NCBI GenBank assembly: GCA_947474495.1
Contig: CANJIM010000008.1
Coordinates: forward strand, 1-56,831
Length of the DNA stretch: 56,831 nucleotides
Direction of reading: 5' to 3'
Source: Rhodospirillaceae bacterium
GTDB lineage: Bacteria; Pseudomonadota; Alphaproteobacteria; SMXQ01
The position numbers were made by a program, and so were the translations under genes. The notes beneath the pieces were generated by a model that did no database searches, was not told the DNA's origin, and saw nothing but the letters and a program-made list of their open reading frames with translations. Below are positions 16,780 through 26,306 of this stretch, piece after piece (position 1 is the first letter of the stretch; each line of letters opens with the position of its first letter).

Positions 16780-17109
16780 TCACTTCATCATGTTGCGGGT
16801 TTCGGACGGCAGCGAAACTGTGAGGCCGTCCAATTCGTCGCTCATGATGATCTGGCAACCGAGGCGCGAGGTGCGCGTCAGGCCGAAGGCGAGGTCGAGC
16901 ATGTCTTCTTCGTCTTCCGTCGCTTCGCTCAGGCGCTCGTAGTCTTCCGGCTCGACCACCACATGGCAGGTCGAGCAGGCGAGCGAGCCTTCGCAAGCGC
17001 CCTCGAGGGAAATGTCGTTGGCGTGGGCGATCTCCAGCACCGAGAGCCCGACAGGGGCATCCACCTCATGGCGGGTGCCATTGGGCTCGACGAAGGTCAT
17101 CTTGGGCAT
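16780..17109 (-). CDS. fdx: [2Fe-2S] ferredoxin, adrenodoxin/Isc type
   Basis: A 109-residue plant/vertebrate-type ferredoxin. The ligands are Cys-x5-Cys-x2-Cys in [15 protein letters not shown] and the fourth in RLGCQI. The acidic helix [12 protein letters not shown], where partners bind, is present. In Isc systems such ferredoxins give electrons for cluster assembly. The gene ends 16 nt before mnmA and lies just downstream of the cysteine desulfurase. The symbol is given by family and context. Confidence 0.92.
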   Translation of the reverse strand: MPKMTFVEPNGTRHEVDAPVGLSVLEIAHANDISLEGACEGSLACSTCHVVVEPEDYERLSEATEDEEDMLDLAFGLTRTSRLGCQIIMSDELDGLTVSLPSETRNMMK

Positions 17110-17143
17110 CGGTGCTCTCTCACTACGAAATGGAAATGATTTG

Positions 17144-18340
17144 TTACTGCGCGGCCGACGCCGCGCCAGCCGCTTGGCGCAAATGGCTGACAGCGGTGAC
17201 GATTTGGGCGATAGCGGCCTCGATCTCGGCCTCCGTGTTAAAGCGCCCGATACCGAAACGCAAGGAGGCGCGCGACAGATCGTCCGGCAGACCGATGGCG
17301 CGCAAGACGTAGGACGGCTCGACCGAGGCCGTGCTGCAGGCGGAACCCGACGAAACGGCCAAGCCCTTGAGGCAAGCCATCAAAATCCCGGCATCGACGC
17401 CGCCGAAACTGACATTGAGATTGTTTGGCAAACGCGGCCCGTTCGGCCCCGGACCGTTCACATGGATGTCGTTCAAACCTGCCAGCAGGCCGTCGCGCAG
17501 TCGGTCGCGCAGGCCTTTCAGGCGCGGCGCTTCGACGGCCATCTTAGCCGCCGCGATAGCGGCCGCTTCGCCGAAACCGACGCAGAGCGCCGCCGCCAGG
17601 GTCCCGGAGCGAAGGCCCCGTTCCTGTCCGCCGCCGTCGATCAAAGGCTCCAGACGCACGCGGGGACGGCGGCGCACATAAAGCGCGCCGATTCCTTTCG
17701 GGCCGTAGACCTTGTGGGCCGAAATACTCATAAGGTCGATATTCATCGCCTCTACGTCGAGCGGGATCTTGCCGAAGGCTTGCGCCGCGTCGGTATGAAA
17801 CAGCACGCCCTTCGCGCGGCACAGCGCGCCGATCTCGGCGAGCGGCGCCAGCGTGCCAATCTCGTTGTTGGCCGCCATGACGGAGACGAGCAGCGTCTCG
17901 TCGGTCAACGCCGCTTGCAGTTCGTCGAGATCGATACGCCCGTCGCCGTCAACCCCGAGCCAGGTGACGCGAAAACCTTGGCGTTCCAGGCGGCGCACGC
18001 TTTCGAGCACGCATTTATGCTCGGTGACCGCCGTGACGATATGACGCTTGGCGCCCTGCTCAAGCCGCTCTTGAAAGTAACCGGCGCCCTTGATGGCGAG
18101 ATTGTTCGATTCAGTCGCGCCCGACGTGAAAACGATTTCGCGCGGCTCGGCACCGATCACGCCGGCGATCCGCTCGCGGGCATATTCGACAGCCGCTTCC
18201 GCTTCGAAACCATAGAGATGGTTCGTCGAATGCGGGTTGCCGAACATCTCATTCATGTAAGGCATCATCGCATCGCGGGCCGCCGGGTCGAGCGGCGTCG
18301 TGGCGTGATTGTCGAGATAGATCGGGTGTCTTTGACTCAT
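17144..18340 (-). CDS. iscS: cysteine desulfurase, IscS type
   Basis: A 398-residue PLP enzyme that removes sulfur from cysteine for Fe-S clusters and thio-modifications. Visible are the N-terminal [12 protein letters not shown], the PLP-stacking His in VTEHKCVLE, the Asp/Gln pair in [11 protein letters not shown], the PLP lysine in [16 protein letters not shown] and the catalytic cysteine in [17 protein letters not shown]. All hallmark residues of group I are present. The start at 18340 is chosen because homologous sequence begins there; the frame continues to 18523 but overlaps the upstream paralogue. Next to fdx and mnmA, it is the probable sulfur donor for MnmA. Confidence 0.93.
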   Translation of the reverse strand: MSQRHPIYLDNHATTPLDPAARDAMMPYMNEMFGNPHSTNHLYGFEAEAAVEYARERIAGVIGAEPREIVFTSGATESNNLAIKGAGYFQERLEQGAKRHIVTAVTEHKCVLESVRRLERQGFRVTWLGVDGDGRIDLDELQAALTDETLLVSVMAANNEIGTLAPLAEIGALCRAKGVLFHTDAAQAFGKIPLDVEAMNIDLMSISAHKVYGPKGIGALYVRRRPRVRLEPLIDGGGQERGLRSGTLAAALCVGFGEAAAIAAAKMAVEAPRLKGLRDRLRDGLLAGLNDIHVNGPGPNGPRLPNNLNVSFGGVDAGILMACLKGLAVSSGSACSTASVEPSYVLRAIGLPDDLSRASLRFGIGRFNTEAEIEAAIAQIVTAVSHLRQAAGAASAAQ

Positions 18341-18362
18341 ACTGAAAGTCTCACATTCATGA

Positions 18363-19496
18363 TTAGGCTGCCGTGCCGCGCTTTGCTTGAGCAACGCGCG
18401 CATAAATGCTGCCCCAGGCCGCAAGGAATGCATCGACATCGCTCTCGGTGCTACGCCAACCAAAACTGACCCGGATCGCCGTTGCCGCCTCGCTGTCGGG
18501 CACGCCCATGGCGCGCAGCACATGCGAGGCCGTGACCTTGCCCGATGAGCAAGCCGCGCCGGCGCTCACCGCGATGCCCGCGAGATCGAGCGCCATCACC
18601 TGCGTCTCGTTGGCAACACCCGGCATGGTCAGGCAGGACGTATTCGCCAGACGCGGCACCGCATTGGCGAAGAGACGTGCAGTCGGCGCCAGCGCCAAAA
18701 CGCCAGTTTCCAACTTGTCACGCAGTACCGCCAGGCGCGTCTGTTCGCTCATGCGCGCCATGGCTTCCGCCGTTGCCGCGCCAAAACCGGCGATGCCCGA
18801 GAGGTTCTCTGTGCCGCCGCGCCGCCGGCGTTCTTGTCCACCGCCGACGATCAAAGGCGCGATATCGACACCGGGGCGCAGCACCAGCGCGCCGACGCCC
18901 AGGGGACCGCCCAGCTTGGCCGACGAGATGCTCATCATATCGACGCCGAGCGTGTCCATGTCGCACGGCATGCGGCCGGCAGCGGCAATCGCGTCGCAAT
19001 GCACGAGTGCGCCACGCGCGCGGGCGAGTTTGGCGATGTCAGCGACGGGCTGAAACGCGCCCGTTTCGTTGTTGGCGAGCATGACGGACACCAGCACGTC
19101 GGATGCGTCGGGGCCGAGCGCCTTGTCGATCGCCTCGACATCGACCACGCCATCGCCGTCAACGGAGATTTCAGCGCACACGGCCGCGCGCTGGGCCGGG
19201 GCGAGAACCGAATCATGTTCGATCGCCGAGACAATAATGCGGCGGCGACGCGCACCGTGCAACGCCAGCGCATTGGCTTCGCCGCCGCTCGATGTGAAGA
19301 TGACACCGGCAGTCGTCGCGCCGGTCGAGACGGCGATCTGCGCGCGGGCATCTTCGATGACCCGTCGCGCCAGACGTCCGAAGCGGTGCACAGACGACGG
19401 ATTGCCGGTCATGCCGAGCGCCGACAGCATGGCTTCGCGCGCCGCAGGACGCAGCGGAGAGGCGGCATTGTCGTCGAGGTAGACGGCGGACGGCAT
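18363..19496 (-). CDS. second cysteine desulfurase-family protein
   Basis: A 377-residue NifS/IscS relative. It keeps VYLDDNAASPLRP, the His of AIEHDSVLA, the PLP lysine in SSAKLGGPLGVGAL and the catalytic cysteine in SAGAACSSGKVTASHVL. Two positions differ from active group I enzymes. The residue before the PLP lysine is Ala instead of His, and HCDAIAAAGR has Ala where the PLP-hydrogen-bonding Gln is expected. It ends 22 nt upstream of iscS and follows iscR. It may be a specialised or weak desulfurase working with its neighbour; only the family is certain. Confidence 0.85.
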   Translation of the reverse strand: MPSAVYLDDNAASPLRPAAREAMLSALGMTGNPSSVHRFGRLARRVIEDARAQIAVSTGATTAGVIFTSSGGEANALALHGARRRRIIVSAIEHDSVLAPAQRAAVCAEISVDGDGVVDVEAIDKALGPDASDVLVSVMLANNETGAFQPVADIAKLARARGALVHCDAIAAAGRMPCDMDTLGVDMMSISSAKLGGPLGVGALVLRPGVDIAPLIVGGGQERRRRGGTENLSGIAGFGAATAEAMARMSEQTRLAVLRDKLETGVLALAPTARLFANAVPRLANTSCLTMPGVANETQVMALDLAGIAVSAGAACSSGKVTASHVLRAMGVPDSEAATAIRVSFGWRSTESDVDAFLAAWGSIYARVAQAKRGTAA

Positions 19497-19514
19497 GGGC
19501 TCGGCTTTCAGAAA

Positions 19515-19988
19515 CTATTCGGCGGCGGTCGCGTTGGCGGACATCGACTTGCGCGTGATTGTGCAAGAGGTGCCGAGCACGCGCCGTTCGCAGACGTCGG
19601 CCAAAGACACAGCGCTGAGAAAAAGATGGATGTGATTGCCGAGTTCTTCCCACAGATCATGGGTGATGCAGCGGCCGTTCAGGCCGGTGCAGCCCTTCGG
19701 CGCACCGGGCAAACAGCGCGTCGCGCGGATCGGCTCGTCGACCGCCTGGATGATGTCGGCGATGCGCGTGTCTTCCATCGGCTGGCCGAGTAGATAACCG
19801 CCGCCGGGGCCGCGCACGCTGCGCACCAAGCCGCGACGGCGCAACCGGGCGAACAGTTGCTCCAGATAGGACAGCGAGATTTCCTGGCGCGTCGCGATGT
19901 CGGCGAGCGGCACCGGCTTTCCGGCGCTGTTCTTCGCCAGATCGGCCATCGCCATCACCGCATAGCGGCCTTTGGTGCTGAGTTTCAT
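19515..19988 (-). CDS. iscR: Rrf2-family Fe-S cluster regulator IscR
   Basis: A 157-residue winged-helix regulator that senses Fe-S status. The DNA-binding part is residues 1-65 (MKLSTKGRYAVMAM, with the recognition helix in ISLSYLEQLFARLRR). The cluster-binding residues Cys92, Cys100, Cys107 and His110 (RCLPGAPKGC, NGRCITH) are all present; the first spacing is two residues longer than in E. coli. It heads the desulfurase genes and probably autoregulates them. RirA is a related alternative, but the Cys-Ile-Thr-His motif favours IscR. Confidence 0.92.
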   Translation of the reverse strand: MKLSTKGRYAVMAMADLAKNSAGKPVPLADIATRQEISLSYLEQLFARLRRRGLVRSVRGPGGGYLLGQPMEDTRIADIIQAVDEPIRATRCLPGAPKGCTGLNGRCITHDLWEELGNHIHLFLSAVSLADVCERRVLGTSCTITRKSMSANATAAE

Positions 19989-19996
19989 GACGCGCC

Positions 19997-20788
19997 TTAC
20001 CGGTGAATAACCTTGTTGCGCTCGCCTCCGTCACGGGCCTCCGCCTCGTTACGGTCCTGGCGCTCGACCTCTTCTAGGCGGCGGCGCAGCGTGGCGACCT
20101 GATCGGCCAAGGCATCGATGGCGCGCGCCACCGGATCGGGCAGGTCGGCGGACGGCGTGCCATAGGCATAAAAGCAGTCCTCGGAAGCTGCCGCATCGAG
20201 CGGCTCGCCCCGCGGCTTCGCCGTGCCGCTGTCATAGGTGGCGCGCTGCGCCAGTTCGATCACCGCGGCATCGCGGTCGATCACGGCCCGGGCGGGAATA
20301 CCGACCATGGTGGCGGCTGCCGGCACGTCTTTCAACACCACGGCATTGGCGCCGACGCGGGCGCCCTCGCCAACCGTGATCGGCCCCAGGACCTGGGCGC
20401 CGGCGCCGACGATGACCTTATTCATGAGGGTTGGGTGGCGCTTGCCACCCTTGAGGGAGGTGCCGCCAAGCGTCACCCCCTGGTACAGGGTCACGTCGTC
20501 GCCGATCACGGCGGTCTCGCCGATCACCACGCCCATGCCATGGTCGATGAAAAAACGACGACCGATCTGTGCCCCAGGGTGGATTTCGATACCGGTCAGG
20601 AAGCGCCCCAGCTGGGTCAGCCAGCGCCCCAGCAGCATAAAACCCCGCGTCCAGGCGGCATGGCCCAGGCGATAAAAGAACAAAGCATGAAAACCGGGAT
20701 AGCAGAGGACCACTTCCAGCCGCGAGCGAGCGGCGGGATCGCGCGCCATCATAGAGTCGATGTCACTGCGAAGATGCTTGAAAAACAT
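19997..20788 (-). CDS. cysE: serine O-acetyltransferase
   Basis: CysE acetylates serine with acetyl-CoA, the first step of cysteine synthesis. The 263-residue protein has an alpha-helical N-terminal half and a left-handed beta-helix of hexapeptide repeats from about residue 95 ([20 protein letters not shown]). The catalytic His is in IDHGMG and the acetyl-CoA loop is [15 protein letters not shown]-terminal tail of about 70 residues is longer than in enteric CysE. It lies 8 nt upstream of iscR on the same strand, linking cysteine synthesis to its use by the desulfurases. Confidence 0.95.
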   Translation of the reverse strand: MFFKHLRSDIDSMMARDPAARSRLEVVLCYPGFHALFFYRLGHAAWTRGFMLLGRWLTQLGRFLTGIEIHPGAQIGRRFFIDHGMGVVIGETAVIGDDVTLYQGVTLGGTSLKGGKRHPTLMNKVIVGAGAQVLGPITVGEGARVGANAVVLKDVPAAATMVGIPARAVIDRDAAVIELAQRATYDSGTAKPRGEPLDAAASEDCFYAYGTPSADLPDPVARAIDALADQVATLRRRLEEVERQDRNEAEARDGGERNKVIHR

Positions 20789-21002
20789 GGGGCCCGCCGT
20801 GGTAATATCCGATTATGACAACTATTCCAGCGCGTTGAGCCGCGCCGCGACCAGGCCGCGTCATTTACGGCGTATTCCTCGGGTCGCAGCGATCAACGCG
20901 CCGCGTCTCCGATGTTCGGCCCTTCACTCCCGACCCGGTGACGACCATATAGAATTCCCCCTCACCGGGGTCAAGTTTAGCTGCCTTAAAAAGGAACAGT
21001 CT

Positions 21003-21062
21003 ATGTCGATTACCCGAGTCCAGAACTCAGCTATCGGCGCCGCTCGCGCCGTGCTGATCTGA
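21003..21062 (+). CDS. possible 19-residue leader peptide
   Basis: An ATG preceded by AAAAAGGAACAGTCT opens a 19-codon frame, MSITRVQNSAIGAARAVLI. Its TGA is followed directly by GGCTGCC and the ATG of the alpha/beta hydrolase, so GAGG in the stop region would be the ribosome site of the next gene. The good spacing suggests translation and possible coupling. Short frames of this length also occur by chance. Confidence 0.3.
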   Translation: MSITRVQNSAIGAARAVLI

Positions 21063-21069
21063 GGCTGCC

Positions 21070-21747
21070 ATGCCGGACGTGATTTTCAACGGCCCCGATG
21101 GCCGCATCGAAGGCCGCTATCAACATAGCAAAGAGCCGAACGCGCCTGTCGTGTTGCTGCTGCATCCCCATCCGATGCACGGCGGCACGATGAACAACAA
21201 GGTCGTCTACACCCTGTTTCATACCTTCGCGAAGCGCGGCTTCTCAGCTTTGCGATTCAACTTCCGCGGTGTCGGCCGCTCGCAGGGCGGTTTTGATCAG
21301 GGCATCGGCGAACTCTCCGATGCCGCCGCCGCGCTCGACTGGGTGCAATCGCACAATCCCGACGCGTCGCGCTGCTGGGTCGCCGGATTCTCGTTCGGCG
21401 CCTGGATCGGCATGCAATTGTTGATGCGCCGACCGGAGATCGAAGGCTTCATCTCGATCTCGCCGCCGGCCGACCGCTACGACTTCACCTTCCTCGCGCC
21501 CTGCCCGTCCTCTGGTTTAATCGTTCAGGGCGACAAGGACGAGACGGTGCCGGAAGCCGATGTCGCCAAGCTGGCGCATAAGCTCGCCAACCAGCGCGAT
21601 ATCACGGTCGACTACAAGCTGGTCAAAGGCGCCAATCACTTCTTCACCGACAAGCTTCCGGAGATGGAAAGCCTGGTCGACAAATATCTCGACAAGGCCC
21701 TGGCGCCAGCCGCCGAGAAGCCGGCCAAGGTCGCCAAGGCGAGCTGA
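21070..21747 (+). CDS. alpha/beta hydrolase (COG2945-like)
   Basis: A 225-residue small alpha/beta hydrolase. The oxyanion strand is VLLLHPHPMHGGTMNN and the nucleophile elbow is GFSFGAWIG (Ser about residue 116). The acid is probably Asp in QGDKDETVP and the His is in GANHFFTDK. Members are cytosolic esterase/dienelactone-hydrolase-like proteins of unsettled substrate. A Lys/Ala-rich tail (APAAEKPAKVAKAS) ends the protein. It has a strong terminator downstream and is transcribed alone, possibly with the short leader frame before it. Confidence 0.88.
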   Translation: MPDVIFNGPDGRIEGRYQHSKEPNAPVVLLLHPHPMHGGTMNNKVVYTLFHTFAKRGFSALRFNFRGVGRSQGGFDQGIGELSDAAAALDWVQSHNPDASRCWVAGFSFGAWIGMQLLMRRPEIEGFISISPPADRYDFTFLAPCPSSGLIVQGDKDETVPEADVAKLAHKLANQRDITVDYKLVKGANHFFTDKLPEMESLVDKYLDKALAPAAEKPAKVAKAS

Positions 21748-21767
21748 GCCCCGGCGATACGAGAATC

Positions 21768-21805
21768 AAACAGGCGGCGAAAGTGATTTCGCCGCCTGTT
21801 TTTTT
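21768..21805 (+). terminator. Rho-independent terminator of the hydrolase gene
   Basis: Fifteen-base arms AAACAGGCGGCGAAA and TTTCGCCGCCTGTTT surround a GTGA loop, followed by an uninterrupted T run. It lies 20 bp after the hydrolase stop and between convergent genes, so it may also help end the chemoreceptor transcript. Confidence 0.9.
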
Positions 21806-21847
21806 GCGCTCCGCCGTTTTATACGGAACGCATTTATCTAGTCGCCA

Positions 21848-23521
21848 TCATGCCGCACGCACCCGCGCGATGAACTCGACGACGTTGCTTTGCAACGATC
21901 CGGATTGGCGCGCCAGCTCGCTGGCGGCGGATAGGACCTGGCTCGCAGCAGCACCCGTTTCGTCTGCCGCTTGGGTGACCTCAACGATGTTGGTCGTCAC
22001 TTCCTGGGTGCCCGCCGCCGCCTGCTGGACATTATTGGCAATCTCTCCAGTCGCCGCCAATTGCTCGCCGACGGCCATGGAAATGCTGGCCGCGATATCA
22101 TTCAGGGTGGCAATAGTCCGGCCGATCGCACCGATCGCCTCCACCGAGCCATTGGTCACAGCCTGCATCTCCGCAATCTTGCTGGAGATTTCTTCAGTTG
22201 CCTTGGCCGTTTGCATCGCCAGATTTTTCACTTCGGATGCCACGACCGCGAAGCCCTTGCCGGCCTCGCCGGCGCGCGCCGCCTCGATCGTGGCGTTGAG
22301 CGCCAGCAGATTTGTCTGGCTGGCGATGTCACTGATCAGCTTGACGACGTCGCCAATGCGCTGAGCGGCCTCCGACAATTCATGCATCTGAGCATTGGTG
22401 CGTTCGGCCTCCTGCACTGCACCGCTAGCGATTTTCGAAGATTCATCGACCTGCCGGCCGATCTCGCTGACTGACGCCGAAAGCTCCTCCGTCGCTGCTG
22501 CAACGGTCTGCACATTGCTCGACGCCTCTTCCGACGCGGCGGCCACCGCAGTCGTCCGCACGCTGGTTGCATCCGCCGTGCCGGCCATCGACTGCGCCGT
22601 CGCCTGCAACTGGTTGGCTGCGGATGAAACGGTCTCGACGATTTCCTTCACGGTCGATTCGAATTCATCGGCCAGACCATTCAAGGCGGACTTCTTATCG
22701 ATTTCGGCCTGACGTTTCATCTCTTCCTGTTCGCCGCGCAAGCGTTCGGCGTCAATCATGCTGTCCTTGAAGACTTGCACGGCCTTGGCCATGGCGCCGA
22801 TCTCGTCACCACGGTTCAGCGCAGGAATCTGGCTCGACGTGTCGCCGTCCGCCAGCCGGCTCATCGCCTCCGTCATGCCGGTCAGATTGCGGGTCACGGC
22901 TACCACCACGAACACGCCGACAAGCACAATGACGCTGCCGATGACTATCAAGGCGATGAAGATCATGGTCGACCTCGCCGCCACCACCTGGGTCTCCTCG
23001 TAGTGAGCCTTCACTTCCTTGATGGTGAAATCGATCAGATAACCAACTTCTTCGCTGATCGGATCGATCGCGCCATAGAGACGGTTGATCACGATATCGT
23101 CGAGCGCGGCATGGTCGCGGGCGATGAAGTCCTTGCGCAGCTCCAACGTCAAGGCATCCGCCGCAGCGAACAGCTTGACCGATGTCTGCAGTCTTTGACG
23201 CTCTTCGGGGGAATGATCGATGGCGAAATAAGTTGCCCAACGATCCTTGATCGTCGCCGAAGCCTTATCCAGAGAAATGACGCCCTCATCCCAGGCCAGA
23301 CCGCCATTGCGAACCTTATGCGCGGTATCGACGATGTTGACCGCATACATATCGGCGATGATCTTGAGATGCTCGATCGGCACGACGCCGTCATCATGGA
23401 TATCGACGATATTATCGTTGCTAAACGAAAGCTGGGTATAGCCAAAGGCGGCTATGACGAGAACGGCCAGAGACAGGCCGGCGAGCACGGAAATTAAGCG
23501 AGCTTTGACGTTAAACGACAT
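21848..23521 (-). CDS. methyl-accepting chemotaxis protein
   Basis: A 557-residue chemoreceptor. The first membrane helix is about residues 9-31 and the second about 189-212 ([20 protein letters not shown]). Between them is a periplasmic four-helix-bundle sensor of about 155 residues containing [19 protein letters not shown] domain (213-266) and a signalling domain follow. The conserved hairpin tip reads [20 protein letters not shown]. No C-terminal CheR-binding pentapeptide is visible (the protein ends [11 protein letters not shown]). The ligand is unknown. No other chemotaxis gene is nearby. Confidence 0.95.
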   Translation of the reverse strand: MSFNVKARLISVLAGLSLAVLVIAAFGYTQLSFSNDNIVDIHDDGVVPIEHLKIIADMYAVNIVDTAHKVRNGGLAWDEGVISLDKASATIKDRWATYFAIDHSPEERQRLQTSVKLFAAADALTLELRKDFIARDHAALDDIVINRLYGAIDPISEEVGYLIDFTIKEVKAHYEETQVVAARSTMIFIALIVIGSVIVLVGVFVVVAVTRNLTGMTEAMSRLADGDTSSQIPALNRGDEIGAMAKAVQVFKDSMIDAERLRGEQEEMKRQAEIDKKSALNGLADEFESTVKEIVETVSSAANQLQATAQSMAGTADATSVRTTAVAAASEEASSNVQTVAAATEELSASVSEIGRQVDESSKIASGAVQEAERTNAQMHELSEAAQRIGDVVKLISDIASQTNLLALNATIEAARAGEAGKGFAVVASEVKNLAMQTAKATEEISSKIAEMQAVTNGSVEAIGAIGRTIATLNDIAASISMAVGEQLAATGEIANNVQQAAAGTQEVTTNIVEVTQAADETGAAASQVLSAASELARQSGSLQSNVVEFIARVRAA

Positions 23522-23727
23522 GACTAGCCTCGATACATTCGGGGATTAGTGAATGACGAGACCCTATCCAATCCGGAGGGAATGCAAAGCTATCGAAAAT
23601 CGTTCTCAAAAGCTGAATACCGACTTTCGTCGAGGATGATCGACCCGTGAACGGCATGCCGCTCGGCAATCCCGGCAGTTTTCTTTACGGGAAATTAATC
23701 TTCGACGCGTGCGGGCGGTTGAGCCTG

Positions 23728-24861
23728 TCAGGCCTTCGTCGGGAGGACGAGCCTGCCGCCCGTGGTCGCAATGGCGACCCCGGTGGTGCGCGGCAAGCTG
23801 AGCGGCAGGCCGCGCAGGCTACGCACGGCGAGAAATCCGAAGGCCTGCGCTTCGAGCGCATCACCGTCCCAACCGAGATCGTCGACTGTCTGCACCGGCG
23901 CGGAGAGCGCTACGCGCAAGGCCGCCATCAGCGCCGCGTTGTGGCGACCGCCGCCGGCGACCAACCAGCGTTTCGGCGCCGCCGGCAGATGCTCTTCGGC
24001 GCGCGCCACGGCGGCAGCTGTGAAGGCGGCCAGCGTCGCCGCGCCATCCGCCACCGACAGGCCGGCAATCGCCGCCGTCATGAAATGATTGCGGTCGAGC
24101 GATTTGGGGGGCCGTCGCGTGAAGAACGCATTGTCGAGCAATGCCGCTAGCCGCGCCGCATCGACGCGGCCCGACGCTGCCAGCTTGCCGCCATCGTCAT
24201 AGGCCGCGCCCGTGTGATGGCGCACCCAATCATCAAGCGGTGCATTGCCGGGGCCGGTGTCGAATGCGAGCAGGTCGTCATCGTCACCGATCCAGGTGAC
24301 GTTGGCGACGCCGCCGAGGTTGAGCACGGCGAGCGGCAATTCGAGATCGGCGACCAGCGCGCGATGGAAGAGCGGCACGAGGGGGGCGCCCTCGCCGCCC
24401 GCCGCCACATCGGCTGAGCGGAAATCGTTCACCACCGGGATCCCGGTGAGCCCCGCGAGCCAGGCACCGTCGCCGATCTGTCGCGTGATGCCATCCTTTG
24501 GACGGTGCAGAATAGTATGACCGTGAAACCCGACAACATCGACGCTGGAAGGCGTGCGGCCGGCCTCGGCCAACAACTGCCGCACGGCCTCGGCGTGGGC
24601 TTCGGTCAACTGACGGGCGACGGCGTCCTCCTCGGCCGCCGAGCCCTCGCCGCCGAGCAAGCCGCGTAAGCGCTCGCGGAGCTCGGTGCCGTAGGGGAGC
24701 GTCAAGGCGGCGCCGGTCTCCTGCACGGCGACGCCGTCGCTCTGGATCAGCGCCGCGTCAATGCCGTCAAGCGACGTGCCGCTCATCAGCCCTAAAGCCC
24801 AGATCGGCTGGCTGGCGCGGGCGCGCAGCATGGCAGCCGGATCGGCATCGGACGGGGACAT
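23728..24861 (-). CDS. anmK: anhydro-N-acetylmuramic acid kinase
   Basis: AnmK phosphorylates and opens 1,6-anhydro-MurNAc, returning cell-wall material to metabolism. The 377-residue protein shows the phosphate-1 loop [16 protein letters not shown], the catalytic region [18 protein letters not shown], and [15 protein letters not shown]. The start at 24861 (MSPSDADP) is favoured over a frame extending to 25020, which would overlap the divergent tyrS start; an ATG at 24831 is also possible. It is divergent from tyrS, an arrangement that I recall from other alphaproteobacteria. Confidence 0.94.
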   Translation of the reverse strand: MSPSDADPAAMLRARASQPIWALGLMSGTSLDGIDAALIQSDGVAVQETGAALTLPYGTELRERLRGLLGGEGSAAEEDAVARQLTEAHAEAVRQLLAEAGRTPSSVDVVGFHGHTILHRPKDGITRQIGDGAWLAGLTGIPVVNDFRSADVAAGGEGAPLVPLFHRALVADLELPLAVLNLGGVANVTWIGDDDDLLAFDTGPGNAPLDDWVRHHTGAAYDDGGKLAASGRVDAARLAALLDNAFFTRRPPKSLDRNHFMTAAIAGLSVADGAATLAAFTAAAVARAEEHLPAAPKRWLVAGGGRHNAALMAALRVALSAPVQTVDDLGWDGDALEAQAFGFLAVRSLRGLPLSLPRTTGVAIATTGGRLVLPTKA

Positions 24862-25034
24862 TTTGGGGGCGGTCAGGGCGATGGCGGCGAATCCTATGGA
24901 AAAGGCTCGAAAGCCGTTCCGTTGTCGTTTCCCGGCGGATTGTGCTAAATCCACCCGCCGTCTGCAAACGGAACCGCGCGCCGACGGCCCCTTTTCAGTC
25001 CCGCCCCTTTCAATATCCACCCACCGGCGCCGTC

Positions 25035-26306
25035 ATGACCAGCTTCCAGCCCCGCTCCGATTTCCTGCGCGTCATCATCGAGCGCGGCTATCTGCACCAA
25101 TGCACCGACCTGGAAGCGCTCGACAAGCGCCTGACCAGCGGCGTCGTCACCGCCTATAACGGTTTTGACGCCACGGGCGATTCGCTGCATATCGGCCATC
25201 TCGTGCCGATCATGATGCTGCGCTGGCTGCAGAAGACCGGCCACCGGCCGATTGCGCTCATGGGCGGCGGCACCACCAAGGTGGGCGATCCGTCCGGCAA
25301 AGACGAGACGCGCAAGATGCTGAGCGACGCCGACATCGCCGCCAACATCGCCAGCATCAAGCGGCCCTTCGCCAAGCTGGTGAATTTCGGTGCCGATGAT
25401 GGCAAGGGGGGCCCGACCGACGCCTTCATGGTGAACAACGCCGATTGGCTCGACGAGCTGAAATACATCCCGTTCCTGCGTGACGTCGGCAAGCATTTCA
25501 CCATCAATCGCATGTTGACCTTCGACAGCGTGAAGCTCCGCCTCGAGCGCGAGCAGCCGCTGACCTTCCTCGAATTCAACTACATGATCCTGCAGGCCTA
25601 CGACTTCGTGGAGCTGGCGCGCCGCCACAACTGCTCGCTGCAGATGGGCGGCTCCGACCAATGGGGCAATATCGTCAGCGGTGTCGACCTTGGCCGGCGC
25701 GTGGCCAACGTCGATCTGTTCGGCCTGACCTGCCCGCTGATTACCACGGCGTCGGGCGCCAAAATGGGCAAGACCGTGGCAGGCGCGGTGTGGCTCAACC
25801 CCGACCGCTTCTCGCCCTATCAATATTATCAATTCTGGCGCAACACCGAGGATGCCGACGTCGGCCGCTTCCTCAAGCTGTTCACCGACCTGCCGCTCGC
25901 CGAGATCGCCAAGCTCGAGGCGCTGCAGGGCGCCGAGATCAATGAGGCGAAGAAGGTGCTGGCGCTCGAAGCGACGGCGCTTTGCCACGGCCGCGAAGCT
26001 GCCGACGACGCTGCCGAGACGGCGCGCAAGACCTTTGAAGAAGGCGTGACGGGCGACGCCCTGCCGACCGTCGAGATCGCGCGCGGCGAATTGGAAGGCG
26101 GCATCGCCGCTTTTGCGCTCTTCGCCCGCGCCGGCCTCGCCGCCAGCAACGGCGAAGCCCGCCGGCTCATCAAGGGCGGCGGCGCCCGCCTGAACGATAC
26201 GGCGGTGTCTGACGAAGCGCAGAAAGTGACCGCGGCAGATGCCACCGACGGCGTCATCAAGCTGTCCGCCGGCAAGAAACGCCACGCGCTGGTCAAGCTG
26301 GTTTAG
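25035..26306 (+). CDS. tyrS: tyrosyl-tRNA synthetase
   Basis: A 423-residue class I synthetase charging tRNA-Tyr. The HIGH motif is in LHIGHLVP and the KMSKS loop is GAKMGKT. The tyrosine-binding segments GFDATGDS and [11 protein letters not shown] are present, as is a C-terminal S4-like RNA-binding domain ([17 protein letters not shown]). The ATG at 25035 is chosen because the conserved sequence starts there. The 3' end overlaps the convergent AsmA-like gene by 4 bp. Confidence 0.96.
   Translation: MTSFQPRSDFLRVIIERGYLHQCTDLEALDKRLTSGVVTAYNGFDATGDSLHIGHLVPIMMLRWLQKTGHRPIALMGGGTTKVGDPSGKDETRKMLSDADIAANIASIKRPFAKLVNFGADDGKGGPTDAFMVNNADWLDELKYIPFLRDVGKHFTINRMLTFDSVKLRLEREQPLTFLEFNYMILQAYDFVELARRHNCSLQMGGSDQWGNIVSGVDLGRRVANVDLFGLTCPLITTASGAKMGKTVAGAVWLNPDRFSPYQYYQFWRNTEDADVGRFLKLFTDLPLAEIAKLEALQGAEINEAKKVLALEATALCHGREAADDAAETARKTFEEGVTGDALPTVEIARGELEGGIAAFALFARAGLAASNGEARRLIKGGGARLNDTAVSDEAQKVTAADATDGVIKLSAGKKRHALVKLV

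Noticed and set aside
17012-18469. 485-codon plus-strand frame opposite iscS
   Set aside because: It mirrors the codons of the desulfurase genes and shows no protein-like features.
24945-26285. 446-codon minus-strand frame opposite tyrS
   Set aside because: It is antisense to an unmistakable synthetase gene with HIGH and KMSKS-type motifs.
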